From positions 1 through 57,436 of the forward strand of contig CACNJC010000007.1 of assembly GCA_902620585.1 (NCBI GenBank): a stretch of DNA of 57,436 nt, written 5' to 3'. The DNA comes from an uncultured Pelagibacteraceae bacterium. GTDB taxonomy: Bacteria; Pseudomonadota; Alphaproteobacteria; Pelagibacterales; Pelagibacteraceae. The notes beneath the pieces were generated by a model, which searched no databases, was not told the origin of the DNA, and worked only from the letters and a program-made list of their open reading frames with translations. Shown here piece by piece: positions 16,769 to 26,376 of this stretch (position 1 is its first letter; each line of letters opens with the position of its first letter). A program made the translations under genes and the position numbers.

Positions 16769-17792
16769 CTAGATGAGATAAATTATTCTTAATTTGATGC
16801 ATAAGATTTCCTTTAATTATTCTATAACATAAATCAATTGAATAATAAAAACCAACTGAGTCTGTGCCACCATGACTTTTTACAACTGGACCATTTAACC
16901 CTAAAAAAATTGCTCCATTATATTTTCTTGGATCTAGTTTAGATTTAAACTTTTTCAGTGCAAAAAATGAAAAAATCAATGATATTTTTGAAAAAATATT
17001 TTCGGTTAAAGAACTTTTTAAATTATCTGTTAGAAACTTTGCTGTTCCTTCTGCTGTTTTTAAAGCTATATTTCCAGTAAAACCGTCTGTTACTATAACA
17101 TTACATTCTCCTCGCATAATTTTGTTAGCTTCTATATACCCTTTAAAAATAAAATTTGTATCATTACTTAGACGTTTTAATTCAGAAAAGGTTTTCTTTA
17201 AAACTTCTGTTCCTTTAATTTCTTCTGATCCTATGTTGAGGAGCGATACAAATGGTTTTTGTTCAGGAAAAATTGATTTATATAAAGCAGCACCCATTTC
17301 AGAAAAATCGATTAAGTTCTTTTCGTTACATTCTATATTAGCTCCTAAATCTAAAACTACACTCATTCCTTTTTGATTTGGCCATAAACCAGCTAATGCA
17401 GGTTTACTCACATCTTTCATCATTTTTAATATCATTTTTGAAATAACAAAAAGTACACCTGTGTTTCCTGCTGATAAACTTATATCAGCCTCTCCATCTA
17501 CTTGAGCATTGATAGAATTCCACATACTGGTATTCTTTGAATTTTTAATTGCTGTTAAAGGTGTTTCTTCATCTGACACAACAGCATCAGTATGTATAAT
17601 TCTTATAAAATCGCTTTTAATTTTTTGTTTTGAAATTTCTTCCTCTAACAATTTTTTATCACCATATAAATGAATCATAAAATCATTATTAGATTTATTT
17701 TTGTTTAAAAAAATACTTAAACCCTCAATGTTTTTCTTTGGTGCATTTTCTCCACCCATTGCGTCAATAGCAATAGTCATTTTTTTTTTCAT
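16755..17792 (-). CDS. plsX: Phosphate acyltransferase PlsX
   Basis: PlsX makes acyl-phosphate from acyl-ACP, feeding PlsY for phosphatidic acid synthesis. The 345-residue protein begins with TIAIDAMGGENAP (6-18), has SAGNTGVLF, RPALAGLWP-like KPALAGLWP, DLGANIEC and VTDGFTGNIALKT, all family motifs. ATG at 17792 is used; ATG at 17780 is an alternative start. The usual alphaproteobacterial neighbour fabH is missing between plsX and ihfA. PlsY, its partner enzyme, is encoded at 52.8 kb. Confidence 0.96.
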   Translation of the reverse strand: MKKKMTIAIDAMGGENAPKKNIEGLSIFLNKNKSNNDFMIHLYGDKKLLEEEISKQKIKSDFIRIIHTDAVVSDEETPLTAIKNSKNTSMWNSINAQVDGEADISLSAGNTGVLFVISKMILKMMKDVSKPALAGLWPNQKGMSVVLDLGANIECNEKNLIDFSEMGAALYKSIFPEQKPFVSLLNIGSEEIKGTEVLKKTFSELKRLSNDTNFIFKGYIEANKIMRGECNVIVTDGFTGNIALKTAEGTAKFLTDNLKSSLTENIFSKISLIFSFFALKKFKSKLDPRKYNGAIFLGLNGPVVKSHGGTDSVGFYYSIDLCYRIIKGNLMHQIKNNLSHLDVEN

Positions 17793-17801
17793 TTTTTTCG
17801 A

Positions 17802-17975
17802 TTAGATATCTAAAATTTTTTTTCCGTTATAAAAGCCGGATTTTAAATCTATATGATGAGATAACTTATACTCACCACTTTTTTTATCTTCCTGAATATT
17901 TATTGAAGAAAGTCTATGATGAGATCTTCTCATTTTTTTTCTTGAATTTGAAGTCTTTCTTTTTGGAACAGCCAT
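17802..17975 (-). CDS. rpmF: 50S ribosomal protein L32
   Basis: A 57-residue ribosomal protein found by reading the gap between plsX and the bc1 chaperone. It begins [20 protein letters not shown], the unmistakable L32 start, continues with the Arg-Leu-Ser-Ser and Gly-Glu-Tyr-Lys-Leu-Ser-His-His segments, and ends in KKILDI. It lacks zinc-binding Cys. The ATG shares its A with the stop of the upstream gene (TAATG), and plsX begins nine bases after its stop, the conserved rpmF-plsX pair. Confidence 0.97.
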   Translation of the reverse strand: MAVPKRKTSNSRKKMRRSHHRLSSINIQEDKKSGEYKLSHHIDLKSGFYNGKKILDI

Positions 17976-18469
17976 TATTGTACCTTAAAATTTATGGCAT
18001 CTTTTATCATAGTTTTGGGTTCCAGTTCAAAACAAAAATGATAAAATTTAATGAAATATTGGGCAAATAAGTCATATTTATCAGAATTTGATTTTTTTAA
18101 ATAATCAAAATAGTTAAAAACTAAATTCTCATTAACAACAAACCCTTTTTTTGATTTATTTATTTTCAATAAAATATCATAAAAAATTTTATTTAAATTC
18201 TTCATTTTTTTGTTTACAGCTACATCTCCAAGCCCCAATTCACGTAAATCATTTTCTATGCAGTGAAATAAATCGTCATAATTATTTTGTGAAAAATTAA
18301 TATTTCTATTTTTGAATATAATCAAAAAAATTGAAAAATGAAAAAATATTAAATAAACCCTCGTTTCAAATGTATCTTTCAAATTAACTTTGCTATAAAA
18401 AAATAAATTTCGAGACAAATGTAATAATGTGTTGTAAAGATTAGAATTATGTTTAGTTTTAAAAATCAT
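17975..18469 (-). CDS. Ubiquinol-cytochrome c chaperone family protein (CBP3-like)
   Basis: A 164-residue protein resembling the Ubiq_cyt_C_chap family (mitochondrial CBP3/UQCC1 homologues) that assists cytochrome bc1 assembly. Family features are the [18 protein letters not shown] start, an [16 protein letters not shown] helix and [19 protein letters not shown], the most conserved segment, about residues 71-90. In alphaproteobacteria this gene normally precedes a DUF177 gene and rpmF; here DUF177 is absent and it touches rpmF directly. Its first 21 bases are also the first 21 bases of the divergent BamE-like gene. Confidence 0.85.
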   Translation of the reverse strand: MIFKTKHNSNLYNTLLHLSRNLFFYSKVNLKDTFETRVYLIFFHFSIFLIIFKNRNINFSQNNYDDLFHCIENDLRELGLGDVAVNKKMKNLNKIFYDILLKINKSKKGFVVNENLVFNYFDYLKKSNSDKYDLFAQYFIKFYHFCFELEPKTMIKDAINFKVQ

Positions 18470-18910
18470 AGATTTAAATTATATATAGCTTTATTCATTT
18501 TTTTTTCAAATTGTCAATTACAAGAACCAGCAAAAAACCATGGAATTTTGTTCCTTGAAAATAGATCTGATAAATTAGTCATTAATCAAAGCAATAAAAA
18601 TGATGTTATTCAGATTATTGGACAACCTCATTCTCAATCAATTGATGATGATAATATATGGATTTATTTTGAAAGAACTTTAAGTAAAGGAAAATATCAT
18701 AAACTTGGGCGTCACGTATTAACTAAAAACAATACATTATTATTAACATTTGATAAATTTGGTATCCTAAAAACAAAAAAGATTTATAGTAAGGATGATT
18801 TAAATAAAATAGTTTTTAGTGGTAAAAAAACAGAAAATGATATTACAAAAAAAAGCTTTGTTGAGTCTTTTCTATCCAGTGTTAAGCAAAAAATGTACGG
18901 TAATAAATAA
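18449..18910 (+). CDS. BamE/SmpA-like outer-membrane lipoprotein
   Basis: A 153-residue envelope lipoprotein. The signal segment KLYIALFIFFSNC gives lipidated Cys22, although Asn before the Cys is not the standard lipobox residue. Residues about 44-115 match the BamE/OmlA fold: LVINQSNKNDVIQIIGQPHS, then IWIYFERTL and LLLTFDKFGILKTKKIY. BamE assists the BAM complex that inserts beta-barrels. Here, too, the neighbour is the bc1 chaperone gene, in divergent orientation, as seen in other alphaproteobacteria. Only one in-frame ATG precedes the signal peptide, so the overlap with the divergent gene appears real. Confidence 0.8.
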   Translation: MFSFKNHRFKLYIALFIFFSNCQLQEPAKNHGILFLENRSDKLVINQSNKNDVIQIIGQPHSQSIDDDNIWIYFERTLSKGKYHKLGRHVLTKNNTLLLTFDKFGILKTKKIYSKDDLNKIVFSGKKTENDITKKSFVESFLSSVKQKMYGNK

Positions 18911-18914
18911 TAGA

Positions 18915-21017
18915 TTAATGTGCTATTACAGCTAAAAGCAATAATGCAACGATGTTTGTAATCTTGATCATTGGATTAATTGCTGGGCCAGCTGTATCTT
19001 TATATGGATCTCCAACTGTATCTCCTGTTACTGCTGACTTATGAGCTTCGGAACCTTTGCCACCAAAATTACCATCTTCAATGTATTTCTTAGCATTATC
19101 CCAAGCACCACCTCCTGCAGTCATAGACACTGCAACAAATAGACCTGTTATTATTACTCCTAATAACATTGCTCCTAGAGAAGATAACGCAGCTTCAAGT
19201 CCACCAATTTGAAATATCACAAAGTATAAAACTATTGGCGATAGCACAGGCAACAAAGAAGGGACGATCATTTCTTTAATAGCTGCTTTTGTTAGCAAGT
19301 CAACAAGTCTTCCATAGTCTGGTTTTCTTTTACCTCTCATAATACCAGGTATCTTTTTAAATTGTCTTCTTACTTCAATAACAACAGCTCCGCCTGCTCT
19401 ACCAACAGCTTGCATACCCATTGAACCAAATAAATATGGAAGCATTCCTCCAATAAGCAATCCTGCTACTACAAATGGATTTGATAAATCAAATGTTACA
19501 TTGACTCCTTCTAAAGCTGAATTCTTAACCGAAGAAAAATATTTTATATCTTCAGTGTAAGCTGCAAATAACACCAAGGCCCCCAAACCAGCTGAACCAA
19601 TTGCGTAACCTTTTGTTACAGCTTTAGTAGTATTTCCTACCGCATCCAACGCGTCCGTAGTTTTTCTTACATTTTTTGGTAGTTTGGACATTTCCGCTAT
19701 ACCTCCAGCATTATCAGTTACAGGTCCATAAGCATCTAATGCAACAACCATACCTGTTAAAGCTAACATAGCTGTTACTGCAATTGCTATTCCATAAAGT
19801 CCTGCCAAACTGTTAGTATATAAAATTCCAGCAACGATTATTAAAGCTGGAAGTGCTGTCGCTTCCATAGAAACAGCCAATCCCTGAATGACATTAGTAC
19901 CGTGTCCTGTTGTAGAAGATTTAGCAACTGATTGAACGGGCCTGAAATTTGTTCCTGTATAGTACTCTGTAATCCAAATTAATAAACCAGTAATTAAAAA
20001 ACCAACAACTCCACATAAATAAAGGTCTAGGCCAGAGAAATTTTTATCATTATTTTGGTACTCGTTACTCAATCCCAAAATAGAGTCAGTAATTGGATAA
20101 AGCACTAATAAAGATGTTATCGCTGTAACAATAAATCCTTTATAAAGAGCACCCATTATATTTTTAGATTTACCTAATTTGACAAACCAAGTTCCAATTA
20201 TTGATGTAATAATACAAGAGCCACCAATTGCTAAAGGATAGACCATTAAATTGTAATCATTGGGAAAGAAAATTGACGATAAAACCATTGTAGCTACAAT
20301 CGTTACAGCATATGTTTCGAACAAATCCGCAGCCATTCCAGCACAATCACCAACATTGTCACCTACATTGTCTGCTATCACAGCAGGGTTTCTAGGATCA
20401 TCTTCCGGAATACCAGCTTCAACTTTTCCAACTAAGTCCGCCCCAACATCTGCACCTTTAGTAAAAATTCCACCACCTAATCTTGCAAATATTGAGATAA
20501 GTGAGGCTCCAAAACCCAAAGCAACTAAAGCATTAACTATTTCTCTGCTATCAACTTTGAGATTAATCAAAATAATATAATAAATTGTAATTGCTAATAA
20601 AGCTAATCCAGCTACTAGTAATCCAGTTATAGCACCAGATTTAAAAGCAATAGTCAGACCAGACTGCAAACTCACTCTTGATGCTTCAGCAGTCCTAACA
20701 TTTGCTTTAACAGAAATTAACATACCTACATAACCAGCGACACCTGACAGAAACGCACCAATAAAATAACCTAATCCAACTAAATAATTAAAAAGATAAG
20801 TCACAATTGCAAACACTATTACTCCAACAACAGCAATAGTTTTATATTGTCTATTTAAGTAAGCCTTGGCCCCAATTTGAATTGCTTCAGCTATTTCTTG
20901 CATTCGTGAGTTACCTGGACTTGAAGAAAGTATTTGCCCAGATAATAAATAGCTATATGCTACAGCAAGAATTCCTGAAAAAGATATTAAATATAGTAAT
21001 TCTAAATAGTTGTTCAT
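18915..21017 (-). CDS. hppA: Membrane-bound proton-translocating pyrophosphatase, K+-independent type
   Basis: HppA couples pyrophosphate hydrolysis to proton export across the inner membrane. I start at ATG 21017 (700 residues); a TTG at 21038 would add seven. The protein has about 16 membrane helices and the substrate loops [33 protein letters not shown] and, near the end, [15 protein letters not shown]. At the site that sets potassium dependence the sequence is [10 protein letters not shown] with Lys465, where potassium-dependent enzymes have Ala, so it should be potassium-independent and proton-pumping. It ends five bases from the convergent BamE-like gene. SAR11 genomes typically carry this pump as an energy-saving device. 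Confidence 0.96.
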   Translation of the reverse strand: MNNYLELLYLISFSGILAVAYSYLLSGQILSSSPGNSRMQEIAEAIQIGAKAYLNRQYKTIAVVGVIVFAIVTYLFNYLVGLGYFIGAFLSGVAGYVGMLISVKANVRTAEASRVSLQSGLTIAFKSGAITGLLVAGLALLAITIYYIILINLKVDSREIVNALVALGFGASLISIFARLGGGIFTKGADVGADLVGKVEAGIPEDDPRNPAVIADNVGDNVGDCAGMAADLFETYAVTIVATMVLSSIFFPNDYNLMVYPLAIGGSCIITSIIGTWFVKLGKSKNIMGALYKGFIVTAITSLLVLYPITDSILGLSNEYQNNDKNFSGLDLYLCGVVGFLITGLLIWITEYYTGTNFRPVQSVAKSSTTGHGTNVIQGLAVSMEATALPALIIVAGILYTNSLAGLYGIAIAVTAMLALTGMVVALDAYGPVTDNAGGIAEMSKLPKNVRKTTDALDAVGNTTKAVTKGYAIGSAGLGALVLFAAYTEDIKYFSSVKNSALEGVNVTFDLSNPFVVAGLLIGGMLPYLFGSMGMQAVGRAGGAVVIEVRRQFKKIPGIMRGKRKPDYGRLVDLLTKAAIKEMIVPSLLPVLSPIVLYFVIFQIGGLEAALSSLGAMLLGVIITGLFVAVSMTAGGGAWDNAKKYIEDGNFGGKGSEAHKSAVTGDTVGDPYKDTAGPAINPMIKITNIVALLLLAVIAH

Positions 21018-21096
21018 AATTAACCGGATAAATGCCAAAATTATTTAAAAAAGGCAAGCTAAAGTTACTGTTTATTGATGAGAGATTGCAAACTAA

Positions 21097-21495
21097 CTAC
21101 TCTTTTCTAATAATTTTTGATAATTTGTCTAAAATTGCATTTAAATAGCTAATCTGTGCCTTTTCTAAAAAAAATTCAGATGCTTGAACATATTCACTTA
21201 TTACTACATTTTTAGGTGTTCCGTGTTTGAATATAAGCTCAAAAACAGCAGAAAATAAAATTATTTTCAATAGTTTATCAGTTCTTTTAAAATCTATGTC
21301 ATTATCTAAGTGTTTGGATATAGTCTCTTCGATAAATTCAGCTCTCTCTAATGTTCCAGAAACAACGTCCTTAATATATTTTTTGTATTGATTTTTTGGA
21401 TAAACTATTTTTTCATCTGGATTCATTAAAGATCCGTAGATTTTTTGTATAATTCTAACTCTAGGAGAAGAATTTTTAAGTTTTTTTTGGTCCAT
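21097..21495 (-). CDS. nusB: Transcription antitermination factor NusB
   Basis: NusB is a small all-alpha protein that, with S10, supports rRNA antitermination. The 132-residue sequence has RVRIIQKIYGSLM near the N terminus, KRTDKLLKIILFSAVFELIF and the signature PKNVVISEYVQASEFFLEKAQISYLNAILDKL with the conserved E-Y-V. It begins 20 bases inside the end of ribH, the common ribH-nusB coupling. The usual next gene thiL is not here; hppA follows instead. Confidence 0.9.
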   Translation of the reverse strand: MDQKKLKNSSPRVRIIQKIYGSLMNPDEKIVYPKNQYKKYIKDVVSGTLERAEFIEETISKHLDNDIDFKRTDKLLKIILFSAVFELIFKHGTPKNVVISEYVQASEFFLEKAQISYLNAILDKLSKIIRKE

Positions 21496-21883
21496 TTTTT
21501 AAGACAGCAACCACAGCTTTTGCCGCTTCGTTACCTTTATTTAATCTATCATTAGCCTGCTCCATATTAAAACATGTCAATATTGCATTACCAATTGGTT
21601 TTTTTTCTTTTATAGATACATCCATTATACCGTTAGTTATTGCTGTAGAAATTAGATCAAAATTCAAAGTCTCTCCCTTGATGATACAACCAATTGCAAT
21701 AAATCCATCATATTTTTTAGCAATTTTTGATATTGTTACAGGTAATTCGAAAGCTCCAGGCACTTCAATATAATCAATTTCCTTTATTCCAGATTTTTTT
21801 AATTCTTCAATTGATTTGAGACGTATACCACTTGTAATTTCAAGATTATAGGTTGACATAACAATACAAATTTTTTTTTTCAT
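21476..21883 (-). CDS. ribH: 6,7-dimethyl-8-ribityllumazine synthase
   Basis: RibH condenses 5-amino-6-ribitylaminouracil with dihydroxybutanone phosphate to lumazine, the penultimate riboflavin step. The 135-residue protein has the substrate loop VPGAFELPVTISKI (61-74), IAIGCIIKGETLNFDLIS with the conserved GxT/ETxHxD-like phosphate site (here Asn-Phe-Asp), and NRGxEAA-like NKGNEAAKAVVAVL at the end. The canonical catalytic His of ETxHFD is replaced by Asn (ETLNFD), which is seen in some RibH2-type proteins. ATG overlaps the ribB stop. Confidence 0.93.
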   Translation of the reverse strand: MKKKICIVMSTYNLEITSGIRLKSIEELKKSGIKEIDYIEVPGAFELPVTISKIAKKYDGFIAIGCIIKGETLNFDLISTAITNGIMDVSIKEKKPIGNAILTCFNMEQANDRLNKGNEAAKAVVAVLKNGPKKT

Positions 21884-22941
21884 TTCATAATCTCCTGCTT
21901 TATAAGTTTTATACCATAACCTTCTAGGGCTATTACACGTTTAATTGATCTTGAAACTAAGATCATTTTTTTAATTTTCAAATCTTTTATTATTTGAGCA
22001 CCTATACCATAATACCTCAAAATTTTACTACTTTCAGAAACTGACTGATTAAAATTTGATCCTTTAATAAGTATCAAAGCAAAATTATTATATCTATTTA
22101 GATGCTTAAGTGATTTTTTAAAAATATCTTTATTAAAGTTAAAAAAAACGTTTAATACATTTGTAGAGACAACTCTTACTCTTGAAGGTTTGTTGGGACT
22201 AAATTTCCCTTTTGTTATTGCATAATGTTCTGATCCATCCAATTTATTTTTAAAAGTTTTTAAATCAAAAGTTCCAAATTTATTAATCTTTATTTTCTTA
22301 TTTGAAATACATTTGATAAGAATCTCATTTGTTAATCTATAAGAAATTAAATCCTCTATTTTAGCAATTTTGAGTTTATGTTTTTTTGCGAAAGGAATTA
22401 AATCTTTATACCTAGCCATTGTTCCATCTTCATTCATTACCTCACAAATTACAGCACTAGGATTTAATTTAGCTAATTTGGAAATATCCACTGAAGCTTC
22501 AGTATGACCTGCTCTTTCTAGTACACCGCCATCTCTTGCGACTAATGGGAAAACATGTCCAGGTGAAACTATATCATTTCTAGTCGAACTTTTTTTGATT
22601 GCGGTTCTTATTGTTTTGGCTCTATCATGAGCAGAAATTCCAGTAGAAACTCCTCTCTTAGACTCTATTGAAACAGTAAACGCAGTTTGTGTTCTTGATT
22701 TATTTACTGGCGACATCAATGGTAAATTTAATTTTTTAACTTTTTTTGAGGTAAGAGCTAAACAAATTAAACCTCTTCCATGTTTTGCCATAAAATTAAT
22801 CTTTTTATAATCACATTTTGAACCTGGGATAACTAAATCCCCTTCATTTTCTCTGTCACCATCATCAACTAAAACAAACATTTTTCCTTTTTTTGCATCT
22901 TTCAATATTTCGTTAATAGGTGAATAATTTTTTTTTTTCAT
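21880..22941 (-). CDS. ribB: 3,4-dihydroxy-2-butanone 4-phosphate synthase with degenerate GTP cyclohydrolase II tail (RibBX-like)
   Basis: The N-terminal 200 residues are a complete RibB domain converting ribulose 5-phosphate to dihydroxybutanone phosphate: VDDGDRENEGDLVIPG (25-40), MAKHGRGLIC (51-60), ISAHDRAKTI (102-111), SPGHVFPL and AGHTEASVD. Residues about 205-353 align in place with the GTP cyclohydrolase II domain of RibBA but lack the zinc ligands of GDxFGSLRCDCG and the RQEGRGIG motif; this stretch reads STNVLNVFFNFNKD and is Lys/Asn-rich. It therefore should not have cyclohydrolase II activity. Similar RibB-plus-dead-domain proteins are known as RibBX in alphaproteobacteria. Overlaps ribE and ribH by one and four bases. 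Confidence 0.92.
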   Translation of the reverse strand: MKKKNYSPINEILKDAKKGKMFVLVDDGDRENEGDLVIPGSKCDYKKINFMAKHGRGLICLALTSKKVKKLNLPLMSPVNKSRTQTAFTVSIESKRGVSTGISAHDRAKTIRTAIKKSSTRNDIVSPGHVFPLVARDGGVLERAGHTEASVDISKLAKLNPSAVICEVMNEDGTMARYKDLIPFAKKHKLKIAKIEDLISYRLTNEILIKCISNKKIKINKFGTFDLKTFKNKLDGSEHYAITKGKFSPNKPSRVRVVSTNVLNVFFNFNKDIFKKSLKHLNRYNNFALILIKGSNFNQSVSESSKILRYYGIGAQIIKDLKIKKMILVSRSIKRVIALEGYGIKLIKQEIMK

Positions 22942-23540
22942 TAGTTTGATAATTTTAATATATATTTACTAAATATATCTAATTCTACATTTACTAAGTC
23001 ATTCTTTTTTAAATCTTTCAAATTTGTTAATTTCAAAGTATGAGGAATAACACTTATCTCAAAAAAGTTTCTAGCTACTTTTGAAATTGTTAAAGATATA
23101 CCGTTAATAGAAATTGAAGCTTTTTCTATCAAATATTTAAATAATTTACGATTTTCTAATTCTAATTTTACATTCCAGGATTTATCGATAATATCTATTG
23201 ATTTGACCTTAGCTCTTGTATCGACATGACCCTGAACATAATGACCAGATATTTTTTGGCCATGAAAAATTGATTTTTCTATATTTATCTTTTTGCCTAT
23301 TTTAGCGTATTTAAAATTTGATCTTTTTAAAGTTTCTTTAGAAAGATAAAATAAAAAAGATTTTTTCTTTATTCTAATCAAAGTCAAACACACGCCATCA
23401 CAACAAACTGATTCTCCTATATCAGTTTTATTAAATCTAATGCTTGAAGCTATTTCTATAACAAGACTACCTGAAACATATTTGGAACTCTTTCTTATAC
23501 TCTTAATAGTTCCTTGATTATAAATAATTCCATTAAACAT
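22941..23540 (-). CDS. ribE: Riboflavin synthase alpha subunit
   Basis: Dismutates two lumazine molecules to riboflavin and the ribityl-diaminopyrimidine. The 199-residue protein shows two lumazine-binding repeats: [15 protein letters not shown] with GESVCCDGVCLTL, and GHYVQGHVDTRAKV with ASISINGISLTI. The start MFNGI is the conserved MFTGI-type N terminus used in the active site. It overlaps ribD by eight bases and ribB by one, within the nrdR-ribD-ribE-ribB-ribH-nusB operon. Confidence 0.96.
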   Translation of the reverse strand: MFNGIIYNQGTIKSIRKSSKYVSGSLVIEIASSIRFNKTDIGESVCCDGVCLTLIRIKKKSFLFYLSKETLKRSNFKYAKIGKKINIEKSIFHGQKISGHYVQGHVDTRAKVKSIDIIDKSWNVKLELENRKLFKYLIEKASISINGISLTISKVARNFFEISVIPHTLKLTNLKDLKKNDLVNVELDIFSKYILKLSN

Positions 23541-24612
23541 ACTTCAATTTTGCCTTATAAATATTTTCACCATTTAGATTAACTTTAATCTTTTTAGTTA
23601 GTTTTATTTTTTTGATAAATCCAATTGAGATATTGTTTTTTCCCATTTTCTTCAAAAAAGCAGCTGACTTAAAAATGTATAGGTTAAAAATCAAATTATT
23701 TTTAATTAATGTATCCAAAAAAACTAATCCGCTTTCTACAAGAATTCTATTAAAATTATAATTTTTTAAAATTCTAAATAATTTTATAAAATCATTTTTA
23801 TTTTTCAAAGATTTTACGTAAATCATTTTTACTCCTTTTTTTCTTAAAAAAGTAATCTTTTTGCTTTTATTTACCTCAGAAACAAGAAAAATTTTTCTTT
23901 TAATTTTGCTTTTAAATATTTTTAAGTTTTTTTTAATTTTCAATTTTCTATCTATTATTATCAAATCAGGTTTATTTTTATCAAGACCATTAATCCTACA
24001 ATTTAGCGATGAATTGTCCTCATTAATAGATTTAGATGTAGACATAATACCCTCGTATTCTGATCTAAGTAAATGAGCTCTTTTTCTAGAAAGACTATTT
24101 GTTATCCATTTTGAGTGGCCTTTTTTGATTGTACAGAAATCTTTTGAAATTGCTATTTTAGCATCTATATAAGGTGAAGAACTTTTTTTTGTAAAAAAAT
24201 AACTCTCATAAAAATCATTAAAACTCTTTAGATTTAGCCTGTACGTCTTAATCTTTTTTTTTATAAGAACGGTTTTTGATTTTTTAGCCGTTCTTGAATC
24301 AACATCATTAAAAGAAAAAAAAACTCTTTTTATTCCTTTTTTTGCAATAATGTTAGTACAAGGAGGTGTTAAACCATAATGAGTACATGGTTCCATTGTT
24401 ACGTAAAGATCTGAATTATTGAATTTTTTTTTTGAATTTAGTGCATTATATTCAGCATGTGGTCTTCCATTTAAAGAAGTATGTCCAGAACCAATTACAG
24501 AATTATCTTTTATAACCACACATCCAACTGAAGGATTTGAGCTTGTTTTTCCTACATTAATTTTTGCTATGTTGAAAGCTAATTTTAAAAAGTTATTATG
24601 ATTTGTTTTCAT
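23533..24612 (-). CDS. ribD: Bifunctional diaminohydroxyphosphoribosylaminopyrimidine deaminase / 5-amino-6-ribosylaminouracil reductase
   Basis: RibD carries out steps two and three of riboflavin synthesis. The N-terminal deaminase has the zinc site His52-Ala-Glu54 (RPHAEYNAL) with Cys76 and Cys85 in [13 protein letters not shown]. The C-terminal reductase from about residue 145 has [33 protein letters not shown] and ILVESGLVF. The 359-residue length is usual. The second half is unusually Lys/Asn/Phe-rich. It starts 17 bases inside nrdR. Confidence 0.95.
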   Translation of the reverse strand: MKTNHNNFLKLAFNIAKINVGKTSSNPSVGCVVIKDNSVIGSGHTSLNGRPHAEYNALNSKKKFNNSDLYVTMEPCTHYGLTPPCTNIIAKKGIKRVFFSFNDVDSRTAKKSKTVLIKKKIKTYRLNLKSFNDFYESYFFTKKSSSPYIDAKIAISKDFCTIKKGHSKWITNSLSRKRAHLLRSEYEGIMSTSKSINEDNSSLNCRINGLDKNKPDLIIIDRKLKIKKNLKIFKSKIKRKIFLVSEVNKSKKITFLRKKGVKMIYVKSLKNKNDFIKLFRILKNYNFNRILVESGLVFLDTLIKNNLIFNLYIFKSAAFLKKMGKNNISIGFIKKIKLTKKIKVNLNGENIYKAKLKYV

Positions 24613-25057
24613 CTAAATTGCCGACAAATTGTTCAAAATCCTTTGCTTCTTTAAAGTTTTTATATACTGAAGCAAAACGAACATAGGCGACCTTATCTAG
24701 ATAAGACAATCCTTCCATGATAAATTTTCCAATAGTAGATGTTGGAACTTCGCTTTCACCAAGTCCTTCGACTTTCATAACTATCCTGGATATAAATTTT
24801 TCAATAGTTTCTGAGTCAATTGGTCTTTTACGAGTTGCGATTCTTACAGATTTTGAAATTTTATCTCTATCAAATGGCTCTCTTTTGCTATTCCCTTTAA
24901 TTACTGTTAACTCTTGAAACTGAATCCTTTCAAATGTTGTAAATCTCATTCCTCCATTGCAAGTACATAATCTTCTTCTTCTAACTGCAGTGCCCTCTTC
25001 GCAAGGCCTGGAATCAACAACTGAAGTATCTTTCTCTCTGCAAAATGGACAAAGCAT
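24596..25057 (-). CDS. nrdR: Transcriptional repressor NrdR
   Basis: NrdR represses ribonucleotide reductase genes in response to dATP/ATP. The 153-residue protein starts with the zinc ribbon [18 protein letters not shown] and has an ATP-cone from about residue 49 ([18 protein letters not shown]) to 139 with [11 protein letters not shown]. The second zinc knuckle is atypical: [17 protein letters not shown] instead of C-x-x-C, i.e. two Cys separated by one residue plus an extra residue before RFTTF. It is upstream of ribD, the normal alphaproteobacterial position after glyA. Confidence 0.95.
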   Translation of the reverse strand: MLCPFCREKDTSVVDSRPCEEGTAVRRRRLCTCNGGMRFTTFERIQFQELTVIKGNSKREPFDRDKISKSVRIATRKRPIDSETIEKFISRIVMKVEGLGESEVPTSTIGKFIMEGLSYLDKVAYVRFASVYKNFKEAKDFEQFVGNLDENKS

Positions 25058-25073
25058 AGTTATGTATTTTTAT

Positions 25074-26375
25074 TTAATTACTATATATAGGGAAAGAAGA
25101 GCAAAGATCAATAACCTCTTTTTGAACTTCTTTTTCTATTTTTGAATTATTCTCAGGGTTTTTGCTTAAACCTTTAACTACTTTTGTGATTAAATCAGCA
25201 ACTAAGCTAAATTCACTAGAACCAAATCCCCTTGTTGTGCAAGCTGGGGTTCCAAGCCTTATCCCAGAAGTTATCATTGGACTTTGCGTATCAAATGGAA
25301 TTCCATTTTTATTACAAGTAATATTTGAACGAACAAGTGAAGCTTCGGCATCTTTACCAGTTACATTAAAGTCTCTTAAGTCTACAAGCATAAGATGAGT
25401 ATCTGTGCCGCCAGAAAAAATTTTAAAACCATTTTCAATTAGTCTATTAGATAAAATTTTTGCATTTCCAATGACATTTTGTGAATATACTTTAAAATCT
25501 TTTGAAAGAGCTTCTTTAAAACAAACAGCTTTAGCTGCTATTACATGCATCAAGGGTCCACCTTGAAGTCCTGGAAAAATTGCACTATTAAATTTTTTTA
25601 TTAAATCTTCCCTATTAGTTAAAATTATTCCACCTCTAGGACCTCTTAAAACTTTATGTGTTGTAGAAGTTACTACATCCGCATACTTTATTGGATTAGG
25701 ATAAACTTCACCCGCTACAAGTCCTGAGAAATGAGCCATATCAACTAGCAAATAAGCATTAACCTTGTCACAAATATTTCTAAATTTTTTGAAATCTATA
25801 ACTCTTGAATAAGCACTACCTCCAGCTATAATTAATTTTGGTTTGTGCTCCAAAGCCAACTTCTCAACATTTTCATAATCAATCAAACCTGTTTCTTTGT
25901 TTACATCGTAATGGATTGCATTAAACCATTTGCCTGACTGTGCTGGCTTAGCTCCATGAGTTAGATGTCCACCTGAGTTCAGGCTCATACCTAATATAGT
26001 ATCTCCAGGTTTAATTAGAGCTAGATAAACCGCTCCATTAGCCTGAGCACCTGAATGTGGCTGAACATTCGCAAAATTACATTTAAATAATTTTTTAGCA
26101 CGCTCAATTGCTAAAGACTCTGAAAGATCAACGTGCTCACACCCGCCATAATATCTCTTGCCTGGATATCCTTCGGCATATTTATTTGTTAAAACTGACC
26201 CTTGAGCCTCTAGGACTGCGTTTGAAACAATATTTTCAGAAGCTATTAATTCTATATGATTTTGTTGTCTTATAAATTCATTCTTAACTGAATCGTAAAG
26301 TTCAGCATCAACCTCTTTTAAATTAGATTTAAAAAAGTTATTCAAAAATTTATTTACTTTTATTACCGTAGACAT
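25074..26375 (-). CDS. glyA: Serine hydroxymethyltransferase
   Basis: Interconverts serine and glycine with tetrahydrofolate, supplying one-carbon units; SAR11 cells are known to depend on glycine or serine precursors. The 433-residue protein includes [11 protein letters not shown] (38-48), [14 protein letters not shown] (66-79), VDMAHFSGL (211-219) and the PLP-binding [14 protein letters not shown] with Lys241. It lies upstream of nrdR with a 16-base gap and directly behind rpiB. No glycine riboswitch is seen in front of it. Confidence 0.97.
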   Translation of the reverse strand: MSTVIKVNKFLNNFFKSNLKEVDAELYDSVKNEFIRQQNHIELIASENIVSNAVLEAQGSVLTNKYAEGYPGKRYYGGCEHVDLSESLAIERAKKLFKCNFANVQPHSGAQANGAVYLALIKPGDTILGMSLNSGGHLTHGAKPAQSGKWFNAIHYDVNKETGLIDYENVEKLALEHKPKLIIAGGSAYSRVIDFKKFRNICDKVNAYLLVDMAHFSGLVAGEVYPNPIKYADVVTSTTHKVLRGPRGGIILTNREDLIKKFNSAIFPGLQGGPLMHVIAAKAVCFKEALSKDFKVYSQNVIGNAKILSNRLIENGFKIFSGGTDTHLMLVDLRDFNVTGKDAEASLVRSNITCNKNGIPFDTQSPMITSGIRLGTPACTTRGFGSSEFSLVADLITKVVKGLSKNPENNSKIEKEVQKEVIDLCSSFPIYSN

Positions 26376-26376
26376 T

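Noticed and set aside
20260-20580. Plus-strand open frame (106 residues) inside hppA
   Set aside because: Antisense shadow of the Gly/Ala-rich pyrophosphatase loops; composition and lack of start signal do not support a gene.
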